Below are positions 1 to 5,726 of a stretch of 5,726 bases of DNA, piece by piece (position 1 is the stretch's first letter; the number at the start of each line of letters is the position of its first letter). This stretch comes from an uncultured Hungatella sp. (lineage in GTDB: Bacteria; Bacillota; Clostridia; Lachnospirales; Lachnospiraceae): NCBI GenBank assembly GCA_959018155.1, contig CAUEKH010000186.1, positions 1-5,726 of the forward strand, written 5' to 3'. The position numbers and the translations under genes were made by a program. Below the pieces are notes generated by a model, which was not told the DNA's origin, made no database searches, and saw only the letters and a list, made by a program, of their open reading frames with translations.

Positions 1-1
1 G

Positions 2-79
2 TTTGGCCAGGAAAAACTGGATTCGGAGGAGATGGACGAACTGCAGCGGTTCTGGGAAAAGTGTAAGGAGGAGTCGTGA
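2..79 (+). CDS. C-terminal fragment of a probable BlaI/MecI-family transcriptional repressor (5' end outside window)
   Basis: An open frame enters from the left edge and ends at TGA 77-79, giving 25 residues that start FGQEKLDSEEMDELQRFW and finish KCKEES. The acidic, helical tail with an S-E-E-x-x-E-L pattern is what one expects at the C-terminus of BlaI/MecI/CopY winged-helix repressors, where this helix belongs to the dimerisation region. The stronger argument is context: the next gene is a BlaR1/MecR1-type M56 protease, and these two are nearly always a repressor-protease pair in one operon. The stop overlaps the start of that gene by one base (TGATG), which suggests translational coupling. 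The DNA-binding domain is not in the window, so the assignment is inferred from the tail and the neighbour. No operator or promoter of this operon is visible. Confidence 0.7.
   Translation, partial: FGQEKLDSEEMDELQRFWEKCKEES
65..71 (+). promoter_or_regulatory. Ribosome binding site of the M56 protease gene
   Basis: AAGGAGG lies inside the last codons of the upstream repressor gene, 7 bases before ATG 79. This spacing favours ATG 79 as the start over the in-frame GTG at 76, which would leave only 4 bases. It also fits coupled translation of the two genes. Confidence 0.85.
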
Positions 80-2091
80 TGGGGGAGGTGTTCTGGCTTT
101 TCTTTTCGGCTTCTCTGGCAGCTTCGGTCCTGATTGTTATTTTGCTGGCTGGACGGGGAATCTGGAAACGAAATTTCAGTCAATCGTGGCAGTATTATAT
201 CTGGCTGCTGGTTGTGCTTCGGCTGTTAATCCCTTTTAGCCCGGTTTTGGGAATAACCGGGCGGATTGCGCAGGCGGGAGAGAAATCGTGGACGGCAGTG
301 ATGGCGAAATCGGAAGAAGTGAAGTGGGAAGCTGAGGATGTTATTGGTAACTGGATTCCGGATCGTGTAGGAAATGGCGGAGAAAGTGGTCTCAATGGTC
401 AGGGGAACGCGGGAGAACATGATGCAGACCGTTCAGATGTGACAGGAAATGGAAACGGGAAAGAGTCAGGAAGCTTTACAGAGGCCGATTTTACAGGGGC
501 CGATGCGGGAAATGATGCCGGGAAAAACAGAACTTCTGCGGCACAGAACGGCATCTGGCGGGCAATGTTTGACGGGGCAATCCGGTATGGCTGGCTTTTC
601 TGGCTGATGCCGGCGGCAGCGCTGTTTGGATACAGGGTTTTCTGCTATCGGAAGTATTTCCGTATGGTGAAGGCGTGTTCTCGGCCTGCTGAGGATAAAA
701 ACCTGATTGAGGCGTGTCGAAGAACGGCATCGGATATGAGGATACGGCGGGAGATTCCGGTCCTGTTTTGCAGTGCGATTGTTTCTCCGATGATGGTGGG
801 GATTGTGAGGCCGTGTATTATTCTGCCGGACAGGGAGAGCGGTTTGTCGGAACCGGATTTTATTTTCCGCCATGAACTGACGCATTTTAAGAGGAGAGAC
901 GCTGTGTATAAATGGCTGATTGAGCTGGCTGTCTGCCTCCACTGGTTTAATCCCCTTGTTTATCGGCTGAGGCGTGAGTGCGGAAAGTTGTGTGAACTGT
1001 CGTGCGACGAGCGGGTGGTGTCGGGGCTTTCGGCCGGGGAACGGGCGGCCTATGGAGATGCGCTGCTGGCTTCCCTGCGCGGCAGCGAAAGGCCTGTCAG
1101 GACGCCGGCATCCGCCATGTTCTGTAATGATATCACTGCGTTAAAGGAGAGGCTGCAATCGCTTATGAAGACGAGAAAAACGACGCGTTCGCAGAAAATG
1201 GCAGCAGCCGCTGTGACTGCGGTTTTAATTACTGCTTCCATTGCTCTGGGAGGAAGTAGTGCCAGTGCAAAGAGCCCTGCAAATTTTGTAACCCCAAATC
1301 CGATGATGGTGGAGAGGGAATCAGAGCTGTCAGATCCCTGGCTGAATGATCCGAAAAATCCTGAGAGTAAAAAATGGAACCACAGTTTCAAAACAGTGCT
1401 GTTTTTAAATAACGGATATTTTGTAGAATTGGCGTGGAACAACGATCCCGCCCTCTATGAGACGACACGCCGCGTTTCTGCGGGGAAAGATTATGTGGTA
1501 TCTTTTATGAAAGAAACGGAACCGTACGCGGATGATGAGAAGATTTTAGAGGCGGTGCGTCTCTCCATTCTGGAAGAACTTGAGAGAGAAGCAGAACATC
1601 CCGACAGCCGCTGGACGCGTGACTTTCCCATCGAACAGCCGGTAGTCGTGAAAATCGACGGTCCATTTTCCGGTTCCTATGATGAACTCGCCCTGCGCTT
1701 CTATGAAGAAAATCGTATCGGTTACTTTTCTGCCACAGTTGGAAAAATGTCAGAAGAAGTCAGGAAAGCAATGGTGAAACGGGCTTATGATGATGGAAAC
1801 ATTGCATTTTTCGCTGTTGCCATAGACGATGCCGGAAGTGAGACGGCAGAGCCGTATGTAGAGCAGGCTTACGCGGATAGAAAGATTGAATTTTTTGCGA
1901 CAGGTTTTGATGAAATTTTGAAAGAGAAACAGAAAAGTTATGTATATCGTTCTTATGAGGAGAACAGAATTGATTACTTTGCCATTGCAGTCGACAGTCT
2001 CGACTCCTACGAGTGCGAGGCGCTGGCTGAGCGGGCGGTGAAGGAGGGGAAAAAGGAATACCTCTATGTGATACCGGGGTTTGACGATTGA
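79..2091 (+). CDS. M56-family (BlaR1/MecR1-type) membrane zinc metalloprotease with a 28-residue-repeat extracellular domain
   Basis: This 670-residue protein is a signal-transducing membrane protease; family members sense an outside signal and trigger inactivation of a BlaI-type repressor. Numbering from ATG 79, likely membrane segments are residues 4-25, 39-60 (YYIWLLVVLRLLIPF, typical of clostridial BlaR1-like proteins), 170-190 and 374-392. The cytoplasmic loop between the third and fourth carries H265-E-L-T-H269, with E306 in CELSCDE as the expected third zinc ligand, so the protease site looks intact. Between the second and third segments is a roughly 110-residue Gly/Asn/Asp-rich loop. 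After the fourth, residues 393-670 should be outside the cell. They show no penicillin-binding sensor (no STYK or KTG pairing) but an unrecognised domain (about 395-535) followed by five 28-residue repeats (537-670). It is therefore probably not a classical beta-lactam sensor; the ligand is unknown. ATG 79 is chosen because of AAGGAGG at 65-71 and the one-base overlap with the upstream stop. Confidence 0.93.
   Translation: MGEVFWLFFSASLAASVLIVILLAGRGIWKRNFSQSWQYYIWLLVVLRLLIPFSPVLGITGRIAQAGEKSWTAVMAKSEEVKWEAEDVIGNWIPDRVGNGGESGLNGQGNAGEHDADRSDVTGNGNGKESGSFTEADFTGADAGNDAGKNRTSAAQNGIWRAMFDGAIRYGWLFWLMPAAALFGYRVFCYRKYFRMVKACSRPAEDKNLIEACRRTASDMRIRREIPVLFCSAIVSPMMVGIVRPCIILPDRESGLSEPDFIFRHELTHFKRRDAVYKWLIELAVCLHWFNPLVYRLRRECGKLCELSCDERVVSGLSAGERAAYGDALLASLRGSERPVRTPASAMFCNDITALKERLQSLMKTRKTTRSQKMAAAAVTAVLITASIALGGSSASAKSPANFVTPNPMMVERESELSDPWLNDPKNPESKKWNHSFKTVLFLNNGYFVELAWNNDPALYETTRRVSAGKDYVVSFMKETEPYADDEKILEAVRLSILEELEREAEHPDSRWTRDFPIEQPVVVKIDGPFSGSYDELALRFYEENRIGYFSATVGKMSEEVRKAMVKRAYDDGNIAFFAVAIDDAGSETAEPYVEQAYADRKIEFFATGFDEILKEKQKSYVYRSYEENRIDYFAIAVDSLDSYECEALAERAVKEGKKEYLYVIPGFDD
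1687..2088 (+). repeat. Five protein-level tandem repeats, 28 residues (84 bp) each, in the protease C-terminus
   Basis: Units start at 1687, 1771, 1855, 1939 and 2023 (residues 537, 565, 593, 621, 649). The first four are exactly 28 residues with no gaps; the fifth stops after 22 at the end of the protein. The shared pattern is roughly [LMY]-[AV]-x-R-x-Y-[ED]-[ED]-x-[RK]-I-x-[FY]-F-A-x-x-[VI], seen as YEENRIGYF, YDDGNIAFF, YADRKIEFF, YEENRIDYF and VKEGKKEYL. A charged helix followed by a hydrophobic strand is implied, so a small helix/strand solenoid is plausible (inference). Codons differ between units 1 and 4 even where the residues are identical (AAT CGT ATC against AAC AGA ATT), so the duplication is old and not a recent DNA expansion. 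I recall similar repeats in other clostridial M56 proteins but cannot name a family. Confidence 0.9.
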
Positions 2092-2150
2092 GAAACGATG
2101 GGTTTTCTGTTATGGGAAGAAAAGGATAACCGGGGCATATTGTGATAACC

Positions 2151-2194
2151 ATACCCTGCAAAATGATAATCATGTCAGTTTTGCAGGGTATTTT
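2151..2194 (+). terminator. Rho-independent terminator after the M56 protease gene
   Basis: A perfect 13-bp inverted repeat, ATACCCTGCAAAA (2151-2163) and TTTTGCAGGGTAT (2179-2191), is separated by 15 bases, in which TGA/TCA can add three more pairs past one bulged G. It is followed by a short T run (2191-2194). It lies 59 bases after the protease stop and before the next promoter, so it should isolate the repressor-protease operon from the GH2 gene. The T run is only four bases long, so some read-through is possible. Confidence 0.85.
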
Positions 2195-2222
2195 CTGTGT
2201 GGAAACAGATAGAAAATGATTA

Positions 2223-2252
2223 TTTACAAATTTTGCATCCTCGGCTTAGAAT
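2223..2252 (+). promoter_or_regulatory. Probable sigma-70-type promoter of the GH2 gene
   Basis: TTTACA (2223-2228, five of six matches to TTGACA) and TAGAAT (2247-2252, five of six to TATAAT) are spaced 18 bases apart, just downstream of the terminator and upstream of the AGGAGG site. Transcription would begin near 2259-2260, giving a leader of about 25 bases. This places the in-frame ATG at 2216 upstream of the transcript start and supports the start at 2285. Confidence 0.6.
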
Positions 2253-2259
2253 GGTTCTA
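2247..2259. promoter_or_regulatory. Small palindrome covering the -10 box, possible operator
   Basis: TAGAA-TGG-TTCTA has perfect 5-base arms around a 3-base centre and coincides with the predicted -10 box and start site of the GH2 promoter. A repressor bound here would block transcription. The arms are short and no regulator is encoded beside the gene in this window, so the site is only a candidate and chance symmetry is possible. Confidence 0.3.
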
Positions 2260-2267
2260 TCATGACC

Positions 2268-2273
2268 AGGAGG
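2268..2273 (+). promoter_or_regulatory. Ribosome binding site that sets the GH2 start at 2285
   Basis: AGGAGG is followed by an 11-base gap to ATG 2285, slightly long but workable. No comparable site precedes the in-frame ATG at 2216, and the predicted promoter lies downstream of that codon. Confidence 0.8.
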
Positions 2274-2284
2274 TAGGACTATCA

Positions 2285-5200
2285 ATGAGTGAAGGGTTGA
2301 CAGAAGGAAAGAGTTACTATTTTCATCACGGCTGGAAATTTCTGCTGGCAGACGCTTTTCCGATGGAAAAGGCGCTGGAGAAATGGAAGGACAGAAACGG
2401 GAAATATTTTTATGATCCGGATTACGAGGAGGAGGGCTGGGAAGAGGTTACGCTGCCTCACACGTTTAATGACGGAGATTTGTTCCGGGACAGAATCTGG
2501 GATGGGGGAAGCGGCCAGAAGCGGACGGCGGCTTTCTACCGGAACTGGCTTACAATTCCAAAAGAGCAGAAGGGCCAGAAGGTTTTCATGGAATTTGAGG
2601 GCCTCCGGCAGACGTGCTATCTCTATGTAAATGGCCGTCTGGCCGGGTATTATGAGGCTGGCGTGGCGCCTTTCGGCTTTGAACTGACCCCATATCTTCA
2701 TGAGGAAGGGCCGAATTTAATCGCGGTGGCTACGGACAATACAGCCACGAGAGGCATTGATTGCTGTATCGCGGAGACACCGAACAAGCCGGAGGTGATT
2801 CCGGGAACGTATTTATTTCCGCAGGATGGCCAGGTGCCGGAGGATAAGCTGGGAGTCGGATATTTCTGGAACTGCAACGATTTTAACCCGTCGGTGGGCG
2901 GAATTACTCGCCCGGTGAAAATCCATTTTAAGCCGGAAGTATATTTGACGCTGCCTCTGCATTCCAACTTGTGCACAAAGGGCGTGTACGTCTACGGGCA
3001 GAATTTCGATTTAGAGAAGAAGTGCGCGGAGATTGCGGTGGAAGCCGAGGTCAGAAATGAGAGCGGAAAAGAGGCGGAGGTCTGGCTGGAGATTTCCGTG
3101 GAAACGACGGACGGAGAGAAAAAGGCTCTGTTTCTGTCGGAAAAATGTCTGGCCGCACCCGGGGAAAGCCGCCCGTCGCCGCTTACCATCACGCCGGAGG
3201 ACGCCTACGAGTGGGATGAGGAAAAAGGTCGTTACGTTCCGGTGGAAGAGGAGGAGAGAGTCGCCCCCACGAAGACCAGTTCCATCGACGTCACTGTCCT
3301 TAAGGCAACTTCCGACGCGGTAAATTTAAGATTCTGGAATCCGGAGGATCCTTACCTCTACCGGGTTACGGTCCGGCTGTTCGTCGATGGCATTCCTGTG
3401 GATTTGGAGACGGTTGAGACCGGTTTCCGTCATGTGGCGTACGATAAGGACCGGGGCGTCCTAATTAACGGGGTTCCCGTATGGCTGACCGGGTATGCGC
3501 AGAGAGCGACGAATGAGTGGGCGGCCATAGGAATTGCCCCGGAATGGCTGAAGGACACGGATGCGATGCTGATTCGGGAGAGCGGGGCGAACCACATCCG
3601 TTTCATGCACGTGGCGGCGTCGCCTGCCGATATCCGTTCCTATGACCGCCACGGCGTCGTCTGCACCCAGCCGGCCGGGGATAAGGAGCGGGAGACATTT
3701 GGCAGACAGTGGGATCAGCGGGTGGAACTGATGCGGGATGTGATCATTGCCTTCAGAAACCATCCCTCCATCTTTTTCTGGGAAGCCGGCAACAATTCCA
3801 TCTCGAAAGAACATATGAGGGAAATGCGCCTGCTGAAGGAAGAACTGGATCCGAACGGCGGCCGTTTCATGGGCTGCCGGACTTTAAATACAGAGGATGT
3901 GGTCGCAGAGTCCGAGTATGTGGGAACCATGTTGAACCGCCATGCGGCCAGGTTTTTGTCGGAGCACGGGCCGGTGACGGAGACGGAGTATGCCAGGGAG
4001 GAGTCGCCGCGCCGAATCTGGGACGATTTTACGCCGCCGGATTACGATTACAAGAATCAATGGCTGGGAAAAGGCGGGCGCAAACAGGAAGGCATGGACT
4101 TTTACGATTTGACGAGCGAGGAGTTTGCCTTATCTGCGGCAAAGGGCTACAGCGAGTTTTTCAACGACAGGATGGGAGGCGCGTCCGGAAAGAATTATTA
4201 CAGCGCCTGCGCCGCTCTCTGCTGGACCGATTCCGCCCAGCATGGCCGCCAGTCCTTCAGTGAGAACGGCCGCATGAGCGGCCGGGTGGATCCGGTCCGC
4301 ATCAAAAAGCAGAATTTCGATGTCTTTCGCGTCATGCAGTCGGAGGAGCCGGCTGTCAGGATTGTGGGACACTGGAATTATCCGCCGGCAGAGGGAGAGA
4401 ACTACCGCTACGAAGAAAAGAGTTTTAACGGCCGGTTCTGGGAAGAAAATGGAACCTTCGCTTACCGCGATCCGAGGCAGAAAACCGTCTACGTCGTCGG
4501 CAGCTATCCGGTTGCCAGGATCGATTTATTCGTAAATGGACGGAAGGTGGGAAGCTGTGAGAAGCCGGAAGATACCTTTATTTTCCCGTTCCCGGGGATT
4601 GACGTGACCGAGAGCGGCAGAATCGAAGCGGTCGGGTATGGATATGACGGCAGTGCCGCGGCCAGCGATACCGTGGAGACTGCGGGGGAGCCGGGCCGCC
4701 TTGTGCTGACGCCGCACACTTCTCCGGAAGGATTTCTGGCAGACGGAGGCGATATCGCGTATATTGATGTCGAGGTGATGGATGAGAAAGGATGCATCTG
4801 CCCGCTCTGTTCTGATCGGATTGATTTTACCGTAGAAGGGGAAGCCGTGTTCCTGGGCGGCTACAACAGCGGCCGCTTTGCCGGACATGGCCACGATGAC
4901 AGCGTAATCCATGAAAACCATGTTTATGCGGAATGCGGCACCAACCGCGTCTTCCTCCGTTCTACCAGAAAGGCCGGGAAAATTGTGGTGAAAGCCGTGA
5001 TGAAGGCCGGGGCGGAAAATGATTCGAAACAGATCCTGGAGGCAGCAGCTGTGCTGGAGAGCCATCCCTGTGACTTGAGTGCGCTGACAGAGCAGGGACC
5101 GGTCTGCCGGTACGCGGATTACGGGAAAGAGGCGCCGATGCCGAAGGCTTCCTTCCCGTCAATCGCAGCAGCGGATTCCTGCAAATACACACCGGAAACG

Positions 5201-5584
5201 GAAAACTACTGTAAAATCCTGGTGGATGGGCAGGAGCCGGATACCAGAGGCGTGCGCAGTGTCAATAAAAATGGCAGTATCTGGGGCGCGGTGCTCTGCA
5301 TATTGGAGCGCATGGAACAGAAATGCAGAGATTCCTTCACCTGGAAATGGAATCCGGAGAATCAGACTCTGGTGCTGAAATCCGGTGGAAAAACCGTTTC
5401 CGCGGAGGCAGGCCGGACTCATTTACTGGTAGACGGGCAGGAAAATCTGATGGATGGAGAGCCGTATGTGACGCCGGAAGGCGCCCTCGTCATGGAAGTC
5501 AACGCCATTGTCTCCTATATTGAAGGGGTGAGCGTGCAGTACGATGAGAAGGTCAATGTCCTGAGAATTGAGACGGGAATTTAA
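2285..5584 (+). CDS. Glycoside hydrolase family 2 protein (beta-galactosidase-like), multidomain, with altered acid/base motif
   Basis: This 1099-residue protein has the GH2 order of domains. Residues about 14-140 form the sugar-binding jelly roll (GWKF at 16, LPHTFND at 57-63, YVNG at 114-117). An Ig-like domain runs to about 380 and includes the usual NPEDPYLYRV stretch. The TIM barrel starts at GFRH 380 and runs to about 690. Two further Ig-like domains follow: about 700-800 resembles DUF4982 (YPVARIDLFVNG, 741-752), and about 803-900 resembles the GH2 C-terminal domain with GGYNSG near 858-863. Residues about 973-1099 look like a copper amine oxidase N-terminal-like domain. The likely nucleophile is E568 in TETEYAREE. 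The acid/base position in HPSIFFWEAGNN (493-504) is N504, not Glu. GH2 enzymes cleave beta-galactosides, glucuronides, mannosides and related sugars; the substrate cannot be read here. No signal peptide is present, so the cytoplasm is likely. The gene has its own promoter and two flanking terminators, so it is probably a single transcription unit. The start at 2285 follows the RBS; an extension to 2216 is less likely. Confidence 0.93.
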   Translation: MSEGLTEGKSYYFHHGWKFLLADAFPMEKALEKWKDRNGKYFYDPDYEEEGWEEVTLPHTFNDGDLFRDRIWDGGSGQKRTAAFYRNWLTIPKEQKGQKVFMEFEGLRQTCYLYVNGRLAGYYEAGVAPFGFELTPYLHEEGPNLIAVATDNTATRGIDCCIAETPNKPEVIPGTYLFPQDGQVPEDKLGVGYFWNCNDFNPSVGGITRPVKIHFKPEVYLTLPLHSNLCTKGVYVYGQNFDLEKKCAEIAVEAEVRNESGKEAEVWLEISVETTDGEKKALFLSEKCLAAPGESRPSPLTITPEDAYEWDEEKGRYVPVEEEERVAPTKTSSIDVTVLKATSDAVNLRFWNPEDPYLYRVTVRLFVDGIPVDLETVETGFRHVAYDKDRGVLINGVPVWLTGYAQRATNEWAAIGIAPEWLKDTDAMLIRESGANHIRFMHVAASPADIRSYDRHGVVCTQPAGDKERETFGRQWDQRVELMRDVIIAFRNHPSIFFWEAGNNSISKEHMREMRLLKEELDPNGGRFMGCRTLNTEDVVAESEYVGTMLNRHAARFLSEHGPVTETEYAREESPRRIWDDFTPPDYDYKNQWLGKGGRKQEGMDFYDLTSEEFALSAAKGYSEFFNDRMGGASGKNYYSACAALCWTDSAQHGRQSFSENGRMSGRVDPVRIKKQNFDVFRVMQSEEPAVRIVGHWNYPPAEGENYRYEEKSFNGRFWEENGTFAYRDPRQKTVYVVGSYPVARIDLFVNGRKVGSCEKPEDTFIFPFPGIDVTESGRIEAVGYGYDGSAAASDTVETAGEPGRLVLTPHTSPEGFLADGGDIAYIDVEVMDEKGCICPLCSDRIDFTVEGEAVFLGGYNSGRFAGHGHDDSVIHENHVYAECGTNRVFLRSTRKAGKIVVKAVMKAGAENDSKQILEAAAVLESHPCDLSALTEQGPVCRYADYGKEAPMPKASFPSIAAADSCKYTPETENYCKILVDGQEPDTRGVRSVNKNGSIWGAVLCILERMEQKCRDSFTWKWNPENQTLVLKSGGKTVSAEAGRTHLLVDGQENLMDGEPYVTPEGALVMEVNAIVSYIEGVSVQYDEKVNVLRIETGI
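5201..5581 (+). other. Region encoding a copper amine oxidase N-terminal-like (stalk) domain at the GH2 C-terminus
   Basis: Residues 973-1099 contain two related half-units. The first begins KILVDGQEP (977-985) and ends with FTWKWNPENQTLVL; the second begins HLLVDGQENL (1046-1055) and ends with VQYDEKVNVLRI. The layout, a short strand with V-D/N-G, an acidic or Gly turn, a middle segment around A-I-x-x-x-x, then a W/Y-D/N-x-x-x-x-x-V strand, matches the copper amine oxidase N-terminal-like fold common in Bacillota surface proteins. No catalytic role is implied; it is probably a structural or binding module. The assignment is from pattern recognition, not a profile search. Confidence 0.65.
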
Positions 5585-5605
5585 CAGATTGACAGAATCC
5601 CGAAG

Positions 5606-5654
5606 GCTGTGGGAAAAGGCATTTGATTTAACGCCTTTTCCCGCAGCATTTTTT
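5606..5654 (+). terminator. Rho-independent terminator after the GH2 gene, overlapping the opposing gene's 3' end
   Basis: GCTGTGGGAAAAGGC (5606-5620) pairs with GCCTTTTCCCGCAGC (5633-5647): 15 pairs with one G-U wobble and a 12-base loop, followed after one base by TTTTTT (5649-5654). It lies 21 bases after the GH2 stop. The right arm and T run are also codons of the minus-strand SEC-C gene. In the minus direction the hairpin is not followed by a T run, so it should act mainly on the plus strand. Confidence 0.88.
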
Positions 5655-5726
5655 GTATTTTTTGCCGCTGCCGCAGGGACAGGGATCATTCGGGTAAATC
5701 TTTGCGGCTGTAACACGCTGGCCCGA
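5628..5726 (-). CDS. secA: C-terminal fragment of a SEC-C zinc-motif protein, probably preprotein translocase subunit SecA (5' end outside window)
   Basis: Read on the minus strand from 5726 to the stop TAA at 5628-5630, the frame gives 32 residues. They begin [12 protein letters not shown] and continue [20 protein letters not shown]. The C-x-C-x(8)-C-C arrangement with GSGKKYK between is the diagnostic SEC-C zinc-binding motif, which sits at the very C-terminus of SecA, where it binds SecB or the ribosome and phospholipid. The basic linker just before it and the stop soon after it fit the SecA tail. SecA is the ATPase motor that drives proteins through SecYEG. The same motif also ends smaller, unrelated SEC-C proteins, and with only 32 residues these cannot be excluded, so the motif is certain but the SecA name is probable. 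The gene is convergent with the GH2 gene, with 43 bases between stops. Confidence 0.75.
   Translation of the reverse strand, partial: SGQRVTAAKIYPNDPCPCGSGKKYKKCCGKRR

Noticed and set aside
76..78. GTG as start of the M56 protease
   Set aside because: ATG 79 is better spaced from AAGGAGG and gives the common one-base stop/start overlap.
466..942. 158-codon minus-strand open frame opposite the M56 gene
   Set aside because: Antisense to the membrane segment and HELTH region of the protease; His/Arg/Pro-rich low-quality translation.
2125..2150. Direct repeat of GATAACC (2125-2131 and 2144-2150)
   Set aside because: Only seven bases long, located between a stop codon and a terminator; easily due to chance.
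2221..2240. Possible BlaI/MecI operator (TACA half-site) in the GH2 promoter
   Set aside because: Only one TACA half is present, as part of the -35 box; no matching TGTA half at the right spacing, so control of the GH2 gene by the neighbouring repressor is not supported.
2216..2284. Upstream in-frame ATG extending the GH2 protein by 23 residues
   Set aside because: It lacks a ribosome binding site, lies upstream of the predicted -35/-10 pair, and adds residues that are neither GH2-like nor a signal peptide.
3709..4263. 184-codon plus-strand open frame inside the GH2 gene
   Set aside because: It lies in a shifted frame over the GH2 barrel, whose own frame carries clear family motifs; composition is Gly/Arg-rich as expected of a shadow frame.
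4526..5065. 179-codon minus-strand open frame opposite the GH2 gene
   Set aside because: No recognisable motif or ribosome binding site; fully antisense to conserved GH2 C-terminal domains.
5423..5716. 97-codon minus-strand open frame at the right edge
   Set aside because: It conflicts with the SEC-C frame over the same bases, which shows an unmistakable zinc motif, and it continues antisense into the GH2 gene.

Overview
The window looks like chromosomal DNA of a low-to-mid GC member of the Bacillota, most likely a gut-type Clostridia (Lachnospiraceae-like). This is inferred from strong AGGAGG-type ribosome binding sites, a BlaI/BlaR1-like pair, a large intracellular-type glycoside hydrolase family 2 enzyme, and the wording of a SEC-C zinc motif at the right edge. 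No species can be named from sequence alone.

Layout, left to right. (1) Positions 2-79 hold the last 25 codons of an upstream gene, probably a BlaI/MecI-type repressor. (2) Positions 79-2091 hold a complete M56 (BlaR1/MecR1-type) membrane metalloprotease, whose start overlaps the repressor's stop by one base. It has four membrane segments and an HELTH zinc site. Its extracellular C-terminus lacks a penicillin-binding domain and ends in a gap-free array of 28-residue repeats. (3) Positions 2092-2284 form the intergenic region: a clear rho-independent terminator, then a good promoter with a small palindrome on its -10 box, then an RBS. (4) Positions 2285-5584 hold a complete 1099-residue GH2-family protein with C-terminal Ig-like domains and a terminal domain resembling the copper amine oxidase N-terminal (stalk) domain. 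The usual acid/base Glu of the GNE motif is Asn here. (5) Positions 5606-5654 form a second strong terminator. (6) Positions 5628-5726, minus strand, hold the last 32 codons of a gene ending in a SEC-C zinc motif, probably secA, convergent with the GH2 gene.

Functionally, the repressor and protease form one sensing unit: an external signal would activate the protease, which would inactivate the repressor. The terminator at 2151-2194 and the separate promoter indicate that the GH2 gene is transcribed independently, so a regulatory link between the two is possible but not shown. The GH2 protein has no signal peptide and probably acts in the cytoplasm on an imported oligosaccharide or glycoside. 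No tRNA, rRNA, CRISPR, insertion sequence or phage feature was seen.

The points most worth a second look are the 28-residue repeat sensor of the protease, the substituted catalytic motif of the GH2 protein, its copper-amine-oxidase-like tail on an apparently cytoplasmic enzyme, and the terminator that shares its bases with the SEC-C codons of the opposing gene.
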